Below, one piece after another: positions 54,161 through 63,956 of a DNA stretch of 64,000 nucleotides. This DNA is from Bacillota bacterium. Its GTDB lineage: Bacteria; Bacillota; Clostridia; Clostridiales; Clostridiaceae. The position numbers were made by a program, and so were the translations under genes. Positions within the stretch are counted from its first letter, which is position 1. The number at the start of each line of letters is the position of its first letter. The notes beneath the pieces are model-generated. The model had not been told where the DNA came from. It ran no database searches and saw nothing but the letters and a program-made list of their open reading frames with translations. The stretch is taken from contig JAEXLD010000014.1 of the NCBI GenBank assembly GCA_023445445.1, forward strand, positions 18,787 through 82,786, in the 5' to 3' direction.

Positions 54161-56080
54161 ATGAATAAAAAGTTACCTAAGGAAGCTTATGGTGGCACTC
54201 ATGGAAGAGATTATGTTCCATATGTTACTGATAAAGCAAAAAAGGGAGCCAATATACCTGTTGTAATAATTGGTATAATATTATCTGCTATTTTTGCAGC
54301 ATCTACAGCTTATTCAGGTATGAAGTCTGGATTAACTGTGGCAGCAGGTATACCTGGTGCAATAATTGGATCTATGCTTATAGGAGTATTTGCACGTGAT
54401 AAGGGCATTCTTGGTAAGAACATAACTCAAGGAATGTCTAGTGGTGGAGAATCTATAGCTAGTGGTATGATTTTTGTTTTGCCTGCAATAATATTAATAG
54501 GAAATTCATTTACTTTTATGGAAGGACTAATAGTAGGTGTAGGTGGAGTTTTATTTGCTATAGGAATTATATCATTAGTTTATAACTATTTAATAATTGA
54601 AGAACATGGTAATTTAATGTATCCAGAATCCTTAGCAATTTCTGAGACCCTTGTAGCTTCTGAAGGAAATGGCGAAGCAGTAAAATACATGGGAATTGGT
54701 TTTGGTATAAGTGGTATTATTAATGTTTTAACTGGATCATTTTTAAATTTAATAAATAACACTATATCCTATGTAGGAAGCAAATTTTATAAGTGGAAGT
54801 TTTCTATTGAAGTAAATCCTCTTTTGGTAGGAATAGGCTTTATAGTTGGATTAGAAGTATCTTTAACTATGTTTGCAGGATCTATATTAGCTAATTTTGG
54901 TATTGCTCCATTAATAGGGTACTTTACAGACCTAGCTGATAAGAATATAGTGTCATGGAATAACTCTGCAGTATATCTTAATCAAATGGATGTAAATGCA
55001 ATATCATCAAGTTATGTTAAGTATATTGGTGCTGGAATGATGCTTTGTGGTGGTATAATAGGAGCACTTAAGCTTATACCAACAATAGTAGTTTCTATAA
55101 AAGAAACATTAAAAGCAAAATCTAGCAATGATTCTAATGCAGAAAGAAGTTCCGGTGGAATAATAGTACTTTTAGTAGGAGTTATTATTGGTTTTATATC
55201 AGCATTTATAATTTCACAAAGCATTAAGATGGCTATAATTGGTGTAATTGTTGCATTAATTTTATCTTTATTATTTGTTATAGTGTCAGGACGTTTAACA
55301 GGAACAATAGGAACATCAAATCTTCCTGTTTCAGGTATGACAATAGCATCTTTAGTTATATTAACATTAGTGTTTGTTATTATGGGATGGTCAACACAAG
55401 CAGACAACAAGTCTTTACTTTTATTTGCTGCATTTATGGTTGTGGCAATTTCAACTGCTGGTGGATATAGTCAATCACAAAAGGTAACTTACTTAATAGG
55501 TGGAAATAGAAGTGAAATGAGAAATACCTTTGCTATAGCAAGTATAGTTGGTGTAATTGTAGTAACTGGAACTATATTATTACTTTCAAACCAATTAGCT
55601 GTTACAGGAGCAGAAGCACAATTTGCTCTTCCTCAAGCAAACTTAATGGCTACATTAACTTCAGGTATAATGTCAGGTGATTTACCATGGCCAATGATAT
55701 TAGTTGGTGTTGTTATGGCGTTATTCTTATTACTATTAAATTTACCAATAATGACTATTGCAATAGGATTCTATTTACCAATATCAACAACTTCAATTAT
55801 ATTAGTTGGAGCGTTAATTCGTGTATTAGTTGAAAAAATCTGTAAGAGTGAAAAGGAAAAAGAAGAGAAGGTTTCTAATGGAATAAGCTTATCTTCAGGA
55901 CTTGTTGCAGGTGGATCAATTATAGGATTGGTTGGAATAATACTACAAGTAACAGGTGTAATAACACCTAAAACGCCAACTGGTTTTGCAGCTAGTAATA
56001 TGATGGGAATAATATTACTAATTGCTTTAGTTGTGGCTACTACAATACCTATTATAAGATCTAAGGGAAAAAAGAGTTAA
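54161..56080 (+). CDS. OPT-family oligopeptide transporter
   Basis: ATG with AAGAAGGAGA upstream. The 639-aa protein has about 15 hydrophobic helices and the OPT pattern: N-terminal DYVPYVTD, then SAIFAASTAYSGMKSGLTVA, AAGIPGAIIGSMLIG, MYPESLAISETLVASEGNG, and near the C-terminus LPWPMILVGVVMALFLLLL and FYLPISTTSIILVGALIR. Bacterial OPT proteins import oligopeptides or metal-siderophore complexes by proton symport. Substrate cannot be deduced. It stands alone, with a terminator-like hairpin at 56167-56240. Confidence 0.92.
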   Translation: MNKKLPKEAYGGTHGRDYVPYVTDKAKKGANIPVVIIGIILSAIFAASTAYSGMKSGLTVAAGIPGAIIGSMLIGVFARDKGILGKNITQGMSSGGESIASGMIFVLPAIILIGNSFTFMEGLIVGVGGVLFAIGIISLVYNYLIIEEHGNLMYPESLAISETLVASEGNGEAVKYMGIGFGISGIINVLTGSFLNLINNTISYVGSKFYKWKFSIEVNPLLVGIGFIVGLEVSLTMFAGSILANFGIAPLIGYFTDLADKNIVSWNNSAVYLNQMDVNAISSSYVKYIGAGMMLCGGIIGALKLIPTIVVSIKETLKAKSSNDSNAERSSGGIIVLLVGVIIGFISAFIISQSIKMAIIGVIVALILSLLFVIVSGRLTGTIGTSNLPVSGMTIASLVILTLVFVIMGWSTQADNKSLLLFAAFMVVAISTAGGYSQSQKVTYLIGGNRSEMRNTFAIASIVGVIVVTGTILLLSNQLAVTGAEAQFALPQANLMATLTSGIMSGDLPWPMILVGVVMALFLLLLNLPIMTIAIGFYLPISTTSIILVGALIRVLVEKICKSEKEKEEKVSNGISLSSGLVAGGSIIGLVGIILQVTGVITPKTPTGFAASNMMGIILLIALVVATTIPIIRSKGKKS

Positions 56081-56166
56081 TAAAGAACTAAGTATGATAG
56101 TATACCAAAATATCAAATAAAAGACTAAAAGAGTAGTTAAATATAGATATATGTTTTTAATAAAGG

Positions 56167-56240
56167 GAGCTGTTTAAAAGTCATCTAAATATTAGTTAAT
56201 TCTAATTTGTAGGTGTACTTAATTATTACAGCTCTTTTTT
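56167..56240 (+). terminator. Probable terminator after the OPT gene
   Basis: GAGCTGT (56167-56173) pairs with ACAGCTC (56228-56234) across a long loop, then six T. Weaker than the others because of the loop length. Confidence 0.5.
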
Positions 56241-56366
56241 ATTTTTAATTGACATTCCTTTATAAGAAATAGAATTAATTTGACAAAAGATTGTATTTCC
56301 ATACAAAAAGCATATAATTAGTGATAAAATTGAAATGAGGAAATTATTAGTTAAGGAGGAAAAAGT

Positions 56367-58337
56367 ATGGACATAGATAGAAAGGTTATTAATACCATTA
56401 GAGGGCTAAGTGCTGATGCAGTTCAAAAAGCAAATTCAGGGCATCCAGGTTTACCTTTAGGAGCAGCGCCAATGGCATATGCACTTTGGGCAAAAGTTAT
56501 GAATAGTACACCAAAAGACGTAAATTGGATAAATCGTGATAGATTTGTTCTTTCTGGTGGACACGGATCAAGTTTATTGTATAGTTTATTACATTTATTT
56601 AATTATGGGGTAACTATTGATGATTTAAAGGGCTTTAGACAATTAGATTCTAAGACTCCAGGTCACCCAGAATATGGACATACTGTTGGTGTAGAAGCTA
56701 CAACAGGACCATTAGGAGCAGGAATGGCTATGGCTGTAGGAATGGCTATGGCAGAAAAACATCTTTCAGCTGTATTTAATAAAGAAGAGTATCCAGTAAT
56801 AGACCACTATACATATGTATTAGGGGGAGATGGATGCTTTATGGAAGGTATATCATCAGAAGCCTTTTCATTAGCAGGAACATTAAAATTAGATAAATTA
56901 GTTGTACTATATGATTCTAATAAGATTTCTATTGAAGGAAGTACAGATATTGCATTTACTGAAGATGTAAAAATGAGAATGAAAGCATTTGGCTTTAATG
57001 TATTTACAGTAGAAGATGGAGATAATCTTGAAGAAATATTAAATGTACTTAATGAAGCTAAGAAGTCAGTTGGAAAACCTATATTTATAGAAGTTAAGAC
57101 TAAAATAGGTAAAGGATGTCCAGCTAAAGAAGGACTAGCCTCTGCTCATGGAGAACCTCTAGGAGTAGATAATGTAGTAGACTTAAAGAAAAATTTAGGA
57201 TTATCTGAAGATAAAGATTTTTGGGTTGATGAAGATGTATATTCTCATATTGCATCTGAACAAGAAAGAGCTAATAAAGTATATGATGCTTGGAATAATA
57301 TGTTTGAAGATTATTTTGTTAAATACCCAGAAATGAAAGAATTATGGGACAAATATTTTAATGTTGATTATAAAAAGATTTTAGATGAAAGTTCCGAATA
57401 TTGGCAATATGATAAAAAAGCTAATGCTACAAGAAATCTATCTGGTATTGCAATGAATAAAATTAAAGATTTATTCCCTAACTTTATGGGAGGGGCAGCA
57501 GACTTAGCACCATCAACTAAAACATATTTAAATGGCGCTGGCGATTTTAGTAGTGATAATTATGCAGGAAGAAACATACATTATGGAGTTCGTGAATTAG
57601 CTATGGCAGCCATAGGAAATGGACTTATGCTACATGGTGGATTAAAGACCTTTGTTTCAACTTTCTTTGTATTTAGCGATTATGTTAAACCAATGGCAAG
57701 ATTAACAGCTCTTATGAAATTACCATTAACATATGTTTTAACTCATGATAGTATTGGAGTTGGGGAAGATGGACCAACTCATGAACCAGTGGAACAATTA
57801 ACAATGCTTAGAGCAATGCCTAATTTTAATGTCTTCAGACCATGTGATTCAACTGAAACAAATATTGGTTGGTATATGGCAATGACATCAAAGGAAACAC
57901 CTACAGCCTTAGTATTATCAAGACAAAACTTACCTGATATAGAAGGTTCAAATAAAGAGGCTATGAAGGGTGGATATATAATTGATGATTCTAATGGAGA
58001 ACCAGAAATTATATTAATGGCCTCTGGATCAGAAGTTTCTTTAGCTATTGAAGCTAAGAAGAAATTAGGAAATGATAAGATTAGAGTAGTAAGTATGCCT
58101 TGTATGGATATATTTAAAACACAAGATTCAGATTATAAGGAAAAAGTTCTGCCAAGAAAGGTAACTAAGAGAGTTGCTATAGAAGCAGGTTCATCATTAA
58201 GTTGGGGAGAATTTGTTGGCTTTGATGGTAAATATATAACAATGGATACTTTTGGAGCATCAGCACCAGCTGAATTGTTATTTGAAAAGTTTGGCTTTAG
58301 TGTTGATAATGTAGTTAATACAATTAACCAATTATAA
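56367..58337 (+). CDS. tkt: Transketolase
   Basis: ATG with TTAAGGAGGAAA upstream. The full-length 656-aa protein starts with TIRGLSADAVQKANSGHPGLP (histidine of the active site) and carries the thiamine-diphosphate motif GGDGCFMEG...NKISIEG, GGAADLAPSTKTYL, the substrate-binding THDSIGVGEDGPTHEPVEQ and FRPCDSTET. It moves two-carbon units between sugar phosphates in the non-oxidative pentose phosphate pathway. It is monocistronic, followed by a strong terminator. No pathway partners are adjacent. Confidence 0.97.
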   Translation: MDIDRKVINTIRGLSADAVQKANSGHPGLPLGAAPMAYALWAKVMNSTPKDVNWINRDRFVLSGGHGSSLLYSLLHLFNYGVTIDDLKGFRQLDSKTPGHPEYGHTVGVEATTGPLGAGMAMAVGMAMAEKHLSAVFNKEEYPVIDHYTYVLGGDGCFMEGISSEAFSLAGTLKLDKLVVLYDSNKISIEGSTDIAFTEDVKMRMKAFGFNVFTVEDGDNLEEILNVLNEAKKSVGKPIFIEVKTKIGKGCPAKEGLASAHGEPLGVDNVVDLKKNLGLSEDKDFWVDEDVYSHIASEQERANKVYDAWNNMFEDYFVKYPEMKELWDKYFNVDYKKILDESSEYWQYDKKANATRNLSGIAMNKIKDLFPNFMGGAADLAPSTKTYLNGAGDFSSDNYAGRNIHYGVRELAMAAIGNGLMLHGGLKTFVSTFFVFSDYVKPMARLTALMKLPLTYVLTHDSIGVGEDGPTHEPVEQLTMLRAMPNFNVFRPCDSTETNIGWYMAMTSKETPTALVLSRQNLPDIEGSNKEAMKGGYIIDDSNGEPEIILMASGSEVSLAIEAKKKLGNDKIRVVSMPCMDIFKTQDSDYKEKVLPRKVTKRVAIEAGSSLSWGEFVGFDGKYITMDTFGASAPAELLFEKFGFSVDNVVNTINQL

Positions 58338-58357
58338 TAGATAAAAACATATAAATG

Positions 58358-58416
58358 AAGCTATCATACAGTTTTAAATTTTTAATTATAACTGTTATGA
58401 TAGCTTTATTTTTTTA
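58358..58416 (+). terminator. Terminator of tkt
   Basis: AAGCTATCATACAGTT (58358-58373) with AACTGTTATGATAGCTT (58390-58406, one bulge), then a long T run. Confidence 0.9.
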
Positions 58417-58565
58417 CATATATTTATAATAATTAGAATTGTTGTAATAGGTTACATAGAATACTATAATAAGTATATATATTTTGCATGAATTCATAAG
58501 GTATTTTCATAAAGAATTCTTTTATAAAATTAAAATAAATATATTAAAAAATGGAGGGAAAGAAA

Positions 58566-59393
58566 ATGATATATGAAAAAATAAATATTTGTGATATAAA
58601 CCATAACTTAAAGGATAGTAAGGCTTATGTAAATGCTTATATTCCAGAGAATAGTGAGGAAATTGACATTAGTAAAAAAAGAAAAACTATAATTATATGT
58701 CCTGGTGGTGGATATGTAGGTACTTCTGATAGGGAAGCTGAACCAGTAGCATTTAAATTACTTTCAGAAGGATTTAATGTAATTATTTTGAGATATAGCG
58801 TTGCCCCTAATAAATATCCGATGGCATTATTAGAATTATCAGCTACTATAAATTATCTTCGTGAAATGGCTGAAAGATGGAATGTGGACAAAGATAAGGT
58901 TATAACTTGTGGTTTTTCAGCAGGAGGACATTTAGTTGGAAGTTTAGGAGTGTTATGGAATAAGGATTTTATTTCTGAGACTTTAAACATAAATAAGAAT
59001 AATATTAAGCCTAATGGAATGATACTTTCTTATCCAGTTATAACAAGTGGAGAATTTGCAAATAAGGATTCCTTTGATAATTTACTTGGAATAGATGCAA
59101 GTGTAGAAGAAAGAGAAAAATTCTCCTTAGAAAAATTAGTATCTAAGGATACTCCAGAAACATTCTTATGGCATACTTTTAATGATACAGTTGTACCTGT
59201 TGAAAACTCATTGTTTTTTGCTAATGCTTTAAGAAAAAATAATGTACCTTTTGAACTTCATATATATCCTGAAGGGGTACATGGATTAAGTCTTTGTGAT
59301 GTAAATACAGCATATAAAGATAATAGTGATCTTATAAATAAGCATGTAGAATCATGGTTTGAATTAGCTGTTAAATGGATTAAGACAATTTAA
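58566..59393 (+). CDS. Alpha/beta-hydrolase esterase (BD-FAE/acetyl-xylan-esterase-like)
   Basis: ATG 58566 is used because GGAGGG lies just upstream; the ATG at 58551 precedes that site. The ~275-aa protein has the oxyanion-hole motif CPGGGYVGTSDREAEP, the nucleophile elbow CGFSAGGHLVGSLG, an acid region around FNDTVVPVENS and the catalytic His in PEGVHGLSLCD. The family contains feruloyl and acetyl esterases acting on carbohydrate esters. No signal peptide, so it is likely cytoplasmic and acts on imported oligosaccharides or other small esters. Confidence 0.88.
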   Translation: MIYEKINICDINHNLKDSKAYVNAYIPENSEEIDISKKRKTIIICPGGGYVGTSDREAEPVAFKLLSEGFNVIILRYSVAPNKYPMALLELSATINYLREMAERWNVDKDKVITCGFSAGGHLVGSLGVLWNKDFISETLNINKNNIKPNGMILSYPVITSGEFANKDSFDNLLGIDASVEEREKFSLEKLVSKDTPETFLWHTFNDTVVPVENSLFFANALRKNNVPFELHIYPEGVHGLSLCDVNTAYKDNSDLINKHVESWFELAVKWIKTI

Positions 59394-59396
59394 ATT

Positions 59397-59434
59397 AAAA
59401 AGCCAGTAACTAACAATTGGTTATTGGCTTTTTT
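59397..59434 (+). terminator. Terminator after the esterase gene
   Basis: AAAAAGCCAGTAAC (59397-59410) pairs with GGTTATTGGCTTTTTT (59419-59434). Confidence 0.9.
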
Positions 59435-59602
59435 GCTATTATATAGCATTCAAAATTATATTTGGAAAGATTTTAATTATATTGATATAATTATAGTATT
59501 AATATTAAACTTTAAATAAGATACAAGATACCCTAGAATAACTTAATTACAAATGAGAAAATATACAATAGTAGGGCTTAAATGATTTGGAGGTAAATAA
59601 AT

Positions 59603-60487
59603 ATGATAAAGCTAATAGCATCAGATATGGATGGTACACTGTTAAACAACAATCATGATATTGATAAAGAAACAGTAGATGCCATTAGAGAAGCAGAAGA
59701 AAAGGGAATAATATTTGCAATTTCTACAGGAAGAGAGTATGAAAGTGTTAAAGAAGTTTTAGATAAACATAATATTAAAGCACAATGTATTTTGTCTAAT
59801 GGAGCTGAATATAGAGATGAAGAGGGGAAAATATTAGATATTATTAATATAAATAATGAAAGTGCTAGGAAAGTAATAGATATCTTAGATAAAAATAATT
59901 TTTCAGCAAGAATATTTACTAATGAAGGAATCTTTACAACATCCACAAGAGAAAATGCTTTAGAAGAAGTTACATATAGAACTAAAAGCTTTAATCCAGA
60001 GTTAACTGAAGAAGAAGCAAGAGAAATAGCAGAAAATCATAGATTTTTTACAGTTTTAAAATATATTGATGATTTAGATAAGTTTTTTGATGGAAATTTA
60101 GAAGTTAGAAAATTTGTTGCCTTTCATAAGGATATAGAAATAATAGATGAAATAAAAAAAGAAATTAGTAGCATAGAGGGATTAGCTGTATCATCTTCCT
60201 TTAGAGATAATATAGAAGTAACGGATATAAATGCTCAAAAGGGAATAATTCTAGAGAAAGTAGCTAAGAAACTCTCTATAGAAAAAGAAGAAGTTATGAT
60301 ATTGGGAGATAGTTTTAATGACTATTCTATGTTTGAGATATTTGATGAGACTGTTGCCATGGGTAATGCAATTCCAGAAGTTAAGGCAATAGCAAAATAT
60401 ATAACAGACACTAATGATAATTTAGGTGTTGCAAAAGCTATACGAAATGTTTTAAATAATGAAATGGATAAAATGATTAAAAAATAA
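59603..60487 (+). CDS. Cof-type HAD-IIB phosphatase
   Basis: ATG with TTGGAGGTAAA upstream. The 294-aa protein has the HAD motifs I DMDGTLLNNNHD (nucleophile and acid Asp), II ISTGRE, III Lys in NAQKGIIL and IV ILGDSFNDYSMF, plus MGNAIPEVK at the C-terminus, with a type IIB cap between II and III. Such enzymes dephosphorylate sugar phosphates, flavin or pyridoxal nucleotides; the substrate is not predictable. Single gene with its own terminator. Confidence 0.92.
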   Translation: MIKLIASDMDGTLLNNNHDIDKETVDAIREAEEKGIIFAISTGREYESVKEVLDKHNIKAQCILSNGAEYRDEEGKILDIININNESARKVIDILDKNNFSARIFTNEGIFTTSTRENALEEVTYRTKSFNPELTEEEAREIAENHRFFTVLKYIDDLDKFFDGNLEVRKFVAFHKDIEIIDEIKKEISSIEGLAVSSSFRDNIEVTDINAQKGIILEKVAKKLSIEKEEVMILGDSFNDYSMFEIFDETVAMGNAIPEVKAIAKYITDTNDNLGVAKAIRNVLNNEMDKMIKK

Positions 60488-60493
60488 ACAATT

Positions 60494-60541
60494 AAAAACT
60501 CCTTTTATAGTTATGAATTAGCTATAAAAGGAGTTTTTTAT
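60494..60541 (+). terminator. Terminator after the Cof-type gene
   Basis: AAAAACTCCTTTTATAG (60494-60510) pairs with CTATAAAAGGAGTTTTT, starting at 60522; perfect arms and a T run. Confidence 0.92.
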
Positions 60542-60604
60542 TTTTAGTATAATATAAAACTAATTTAGTAAAGAATATATTTATAAAGTTAAGTGAGGTG
60601 TAAT

Positions 60605-60877
60605 ATGAATAATAATTATGATTATATTTTTAAATGGTTAAAAAATGCAACTAAGGAAGAAAGACATATTAATGAAATGGAGTTCTTTGCTAAAAAGCAT
60701 CCCATAATATTTATGAAGTTTCATACTTTATCTAAGGGGATAGTAGATTTTGAAGAAAATAAGAAAGAATATTTAGAAGCTAAAGAAAAAATAATTAATT
60801 TAATACAAGAAAATGAAGAAAAATTTAAAATTGTAACTGAGGCAGTAAAGGGTAAGTTTAATGGAAAGTATTTTTAG
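60605..60877 (+). CDS. Small hypothetical protein (90 aa)
   Basis: ATG 60605 with GTGAGGTG eight bases upstream; the GTG at 60593 lies inside that site. The protein is acidic, helical and without signal or TM segments (YDYIFKWLKNATKEERHINE at the N-terminus, coiled C-terminal half rich in Glu/Lys). No family recognised. It may form a small operon with the 181-aa protein 74 bases downstream. Confidence 0.65.
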   Translation: MNNNYDYIFKWLKNATKEERHINEMEFFAKKHPIIFMKFHTLSKGIVDFEENKKEYLEAKEKIINLIQENEEKFKIVTEAVKGKFNGKYF

Positions 60878-60951
60878 TTTATACAATAATTTGTATTGAA
60901 ATATTTTATATATTAAAATAAATATATAAAATTAATATTAGGGGTGTTATT

Positions 60952-61497
60952 ATGGGAAAATTCACTGATTTCTTTAATTCAATAGATAATCTATTAAGTG
61001 AAGAAAAAGAACAGAAATTAAAAATTAAATTGGCAGATAAGATTAAATATAAAATATTTACTGAAGAAATTTTAGAAAAATTAAATGAGCATGATTTTAG
61101 CGGAATAGCTGATGAAGAGGAAGATATAGTAATATTATTTTCTACTATTTTTCCTATATTCGTTAAAAAAGATGGAATAGTTTTTAGGCTATATAAACAT
61201 AAGATAGAAGTTGATTTATCAGATGAAATGAAGGATAGATATATTTATATGTTTTCTGATGGAAGATTAACTTCAGGAATATTTCAATGCTTTAATATTA
61301 ATGATGATGAGTATGTTTATGGGATAAAGAGAATAATTGAAGTTATTCCTCTATTTAAAGAAGCTATTTTAGAAACATTATCTACCTATAACAAAACTAT
61401 AAATGCTCATTGTTTAAATAATCATTTAAAACCAAGGTTAGAAGTAGCAGAAAAAAATTATGAGAATTTAATAAAGTACTTAGAAGAGAAAAGTTAG
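60952..61497 (+). CDS. Hypothetical protein (181 aa)
   Basis: ATG with TAGGGGTG upstream. A soluble mixed alpha/beta protein (MGKFTDFFNSIDNLLSEEKE; central FPIFVKKDGIVFRLYKHKIE; ERIEVIPLFKEAI-like C-terminal helices) with no catalytic motif that I can see. It lies between another small hypothetical gene and a HAD phosphatase in the same orientation with short gaps, which suggests co-transcription but says little about function. Confidence 0.65.
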   Translation: MGKFTDFFNSIDNLLSEEKEQKLKIKLADKIKYKIFTEEILEKLNEHDFSGIADEEEDIVILFSTIFPIFVKKDGIVFRLYKHKIEVDLSDEMKDRYIYMFSDGRLTSGIFQCFNINDDEYVYGIKRIIEVIPLFKEAILETLSTYNKTINAHCLNNHLKPRLEVAEKNYENLIKYLEEKS

Positions 61498-61563
61498 TTT
61501 CTTGCAGTAATTATTCTAGTATAATATAACTAGTATTAGAGTTAGTTATACATGGAGGATTAT

Positions 61564-62229
61564 ATGGAACAAAATATAGATAAATTTAAAACAGTAATAT
61601 TTGATATGGATGGAGTTTTATTTGATACAGAAAAAATATATTTAGATGTTTGGACTAAGGTTTTTGAAAAATACGGCTATAGGATGACAAAAGAAGTATA
61701 TTGCAAAGTAATTGCAACTGGACGAGAAAATGTTAAAAAAGTATTTAAAGATGAATTTGGAGATAATATACCTATAGAGAAAATGTATAAGGAAAAAGAT
61801 AAGGCTTTATCTGAAGAGCTAAAAAAGAAAATTCCTATAAAAGATGGAGCATATGAATTACTAAAATATTTAAAGGCTAAAAAGTACAAGCTAGCCTTAG
61901 CAACATCTGCATCTAAAGAAAGAATGGAAAAACAATTAAATCAATCTAATTTTAATAATATATTTGATGAAGTTGTTTGTAGAGATGAGGTTGAGAAAAT
62001 AAAGCCAAATCCTGAAATATTTTTAAAGGCAGCCAGTAAGCTTAATGTAAGTCCAGAAGAATGTATTGTAATAGAAGATTCTTCAGCTGGAATTGAGGCA
62101 GCCTATAAAGGGAATATGACTCCACTTCATGTAGTTGATTTAAAAGAAGCTGATGAAAAAATAAAAAAGTATAGCTATAAAAGCTTTAATAATTTATATG
62201 AAATAAAAAGTTATTTTAAGGGAGAATAG
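61564..62229 (+). CDS. HAD-IA phosphatase (beta-phosphoglucomutase/PGP-like)
   Basis: ATG 61564 is preferred because GGAGG lies just upstream; the ATG at 61552 would precede that site. The ~221-aa protein has motif I VIFDMDGVLFDTE, motif II LATSAS, motif III Lys in EKIKPNPEIF, motif IV VIEDSSAGIEAA and an alpha-helical C1 cap. It belongs to the large group with beta-phosphoglucomutase and small-sugar phosphatases. DMDGV and a helical cap fit either role; substrate unknown. Confidence 0.9.
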   Translation: MEQNIDKFKTVIFDMDGVLFDTEKIYLDVWTKVFEKYGYRMTKEVYCKVIATGRENVKKVFKDEFGDNIPIEKMYKEKDKALSEELKKKIPIKDGAYELLKYLKAKKYKLALATSASKERMEKQLNQSNFNNIFDEVVCRDEVEKIKPNPEIFLKAASKLNVSPEECIVIEDSSAGIEAAYKGNMTPLHVVDLKEADEKIKKYSYKSFNNLYEIKSYFKGE

Positions 62230-62274
62230 AAAGTACTATAATTAATTACATATTTAATCTTTATCATTTAAATT

Positions 62275-62324
62275 AATGCACCTATGAATGTTCAATATAA
62301 GTGTTGAACATTCATAGGTGCATT
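62275..62324. terminator. Bidirectional terminator with perfect 21-bp arms
   Basis: The arms at 62275-62295 and 62304-62324 (AATGCACCTATG...; ...CATAGGTGCATT) are exact reverse complements with an 8-base loop. It separates the convergent HAD and transporter genes. Confidence 0.9.
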
Positions 62325-62348
62325 TTAATGTTATTAATAAAACATAGG

Positions 62349-63476
62349 TTAAAATAATAGTATATATATTATAGGAATTATAATAGCAAGTCCTATAATA
62401 TTATATAGAGTGAAGTGTTTAAAGTATTTACTACTTTCTTCTGGAAACTCATTAGTGTAAAGCTTAAAGGAAATAACACTTGCAAGAGATGCTATTAATG
62501 TTCCTAGCCCCCCTATATTAACTCCTATAAGCAATTCTCTAATTGAAGTTGTAAATCCTGATAATAACATAGTAGCAGGTACGTTACTAATTATTTGGCT
62601 TATTAGTATTGAATAAGTAAAGGTTGATTTTCCACTATTTAATATGTACTCCATAAAGTTTTTTACAGTATCTAGGGTAGATATATTACCAATAAAGATG
62701 AAAAATCCAATAAAAGTAAGTAAAAGTGAGTAATCTACTTTTGAAAATAGGCTTTTATTAAATAGTAATGCAGTTATTAATGTAGTTAAAAATGCAAGCT
62801 TATAATTTATTAAATGAATTACAGATAACAAAATCACAAAAAATAAAGCAGAAAAAATAATAACTTGTTTTCTATCTTTTATATTTATATGTTGTATATG
62901 AATATTCAATTCCTCATTCTTTTCCTTAAGAATAAGTGATATTAATAAAATAGTTGATATTAATAATAGTGGAAAAGTAATTCTTAAAAAATCTATAATA
63001 CCTAACTTATAAAATGAATAAATAAAAAGATTTTGTGGATTGCCCATAGGTGTGAAGCTACTTCCTAAATTTGCAGCAATAGTTTGGAAAATAATTAATT
63101 TTAAAGGATTAAAATTAGCTTTTTTCCCTATTATTAAAGTTAAGGGAATGAAGGTTATTAAAGCTACATCATTTGTAACAATCATAGATGCTGCAAAGGT
63201 AATAAAAATTAAAGCAAAAGAAACAGATCTATATGAAGTACACTTTTTTAATATTTTAGTTGCAATTGAATCTAAAACCTTTAGTTCGTTAAAAGCTGAA
63301 ACAACTATCATTAAATTAAATAAAAGTATTAATACTTTAAAATCTATGTAAGATAGCTTAGGACTTGAAAATATGCAACTAAGTATTGCTAAGGTTATTG
63401 ATATAATTAATACTATTTCCTTTTTTATAAAATCTATAAGCTTTATTCTGTGGATTGATTCAATGTTTATATTCAT
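62349..63476 (-). CDS. SLC13/ArsB-like (CitMHS/DASS) anion transporter
   Basis: ATG with AACAAGGAGC upstream. The 375-aa protein has about ten hydrophobic helices. It carries IT-superfamily signatures: FITFAASMIVTNDVALITFI (cation/anion site with TND), LGSSFTPMGNPQNLFIY (SxTPxGNPQN re-entrant loop) and, in the second half, a region around SNVPATMLLSG. Such proteins transport dicarboxylates, citrate, sulfate or arsenite with Na+ or H+. It is shorter than many DASS proteins but close to small ArsB-like members. Substrate unknown. Confidence 0.85.
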   Translation of the reverse strand: MNINIESIHRIKLIDFIKKEIVLIISITLAILSCIFSSPKLSYIDFKVLILLFNLMIVVSAFNELKVLDSIATKILKKCTSYRSVSFALIFITFAASMIVTNDVALITFIPLTLIIGKKANFNPLKLIIFQTIAANLGSSFTPMGNPQNLFIYSFYKLGIIDFLRITFPLLLISTILLISLILKEKNEELNIHIQHINIKDRKQVIIFSALFFVILLSVIHLINYKLAFLTTLITALLFNKSLFSKVDYSLLLTFIGFFIFIGNISTLDTVKNFMEYILNSGKSTFTYSILISQIISNVPATMLLSGFTTSIRELLIGVNIGGLGTLIASLASVISFKLYTNEFPEESSKYFKHFTLYNIIGLAIIIPIIYILLF

Positions 63477-63510
63477 AAATGCTCCTTGTTAATATAATTT
63501 TACGCAATAT

Positions 63511-63538
63511 AAAGCCACCAGTTTACTGATGGCCTTTA
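63511..63538 (-). terminator. Possible terminator after the Nudix gene
   Basis: An imperfect hairpin (AAAGGCCATCAG...CTGGTGGCTTT read on the minus strand) follows the Nudix stop, with a modest T/A tail. Confidence 0.5.
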
Positions 63539-63539
63539 G

Positions 63540-63956
63540 TTAATTTGTTATTGAATTCTTTTTATACTTAATTATAAGTTTGTTTATAGTTGGAATAGTT
63601 GCTGGATTCCAATTCAAGCTTGTTATGTATTCTATTGGTAACCATAATAGCTTTGTATTTTCCTTAGCTGATGGCATGTCCTCTAAAACTGAACATTTGG
63701 CTACCATAGTGTTTAATATGTAGTCTTCGTATTCATATGTAGTTGCACTAAATAGAGAATTAACTTCAATTTGACAATTTAATTTTTCATAGATTTCCCT
63801 GACTATGGCTTTTTCAGGAGGTTCACCCTCTTTAATAATTCCTCCAGGGAATTCCCAAAAGCTAGAAAAAGACATATCTTTTGAATTCAAAGTACAAAGA
63901 ACCTCAGATTTATCATTTTCTATAATAGCACATACAACCTTCATAATTCTTTTCAC
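63540..63956 (-). CDS. Nudix hydrolase-like protein with altered Nudix box
   Basis: GTG start at 63956 with AGAGGTGACT six bases upstream (ATG 63944 is further away). The 138-aa protein resembles CTP pyrophosphohydrolase/MutT-type Nudix proteins (FSSFWEFPGG, WLPIEYITSLNWNPA). The Nudix box reads GIIKEGEPPEKAIVREIYEK: the last glutamate of REUxEE is replaced by lysine (codon AAA). That glutamate normally helps bind the catalytic metal, so activity may be reduced or changed. A second, intact Nudix protein is encoded at 22579. Confidence 0.8.
   Translation of the reverse strand: MKRIMKVVCAIIENDKSEVLCTLNSKDMSFSSFWEFPGGIIKEGEPPEKAIVREIYEKLNCQIEVNSLFSATTYEYEDYILNTMVAKCSVLEDMPSAKENTKLLWLPIEYITSLNWNPATIPTINKLIIKYKKNSITN

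Noticed and set aside
55012..55410. Minus-strand open frame of 132 codons inside the OPT transporter gene
   Set aside because: Its repetitive Ile/Thr/Pro composition is the complement of membrane-helix codons, and the sense gene is a well-supported family.
63040..63351. Plus-strand open frame of 103 codons inside the SLC13/ArsB-like gene
   Set aside because: It is antisense to a clear transporter with conserved motifs; no ribosome binding site was seen.
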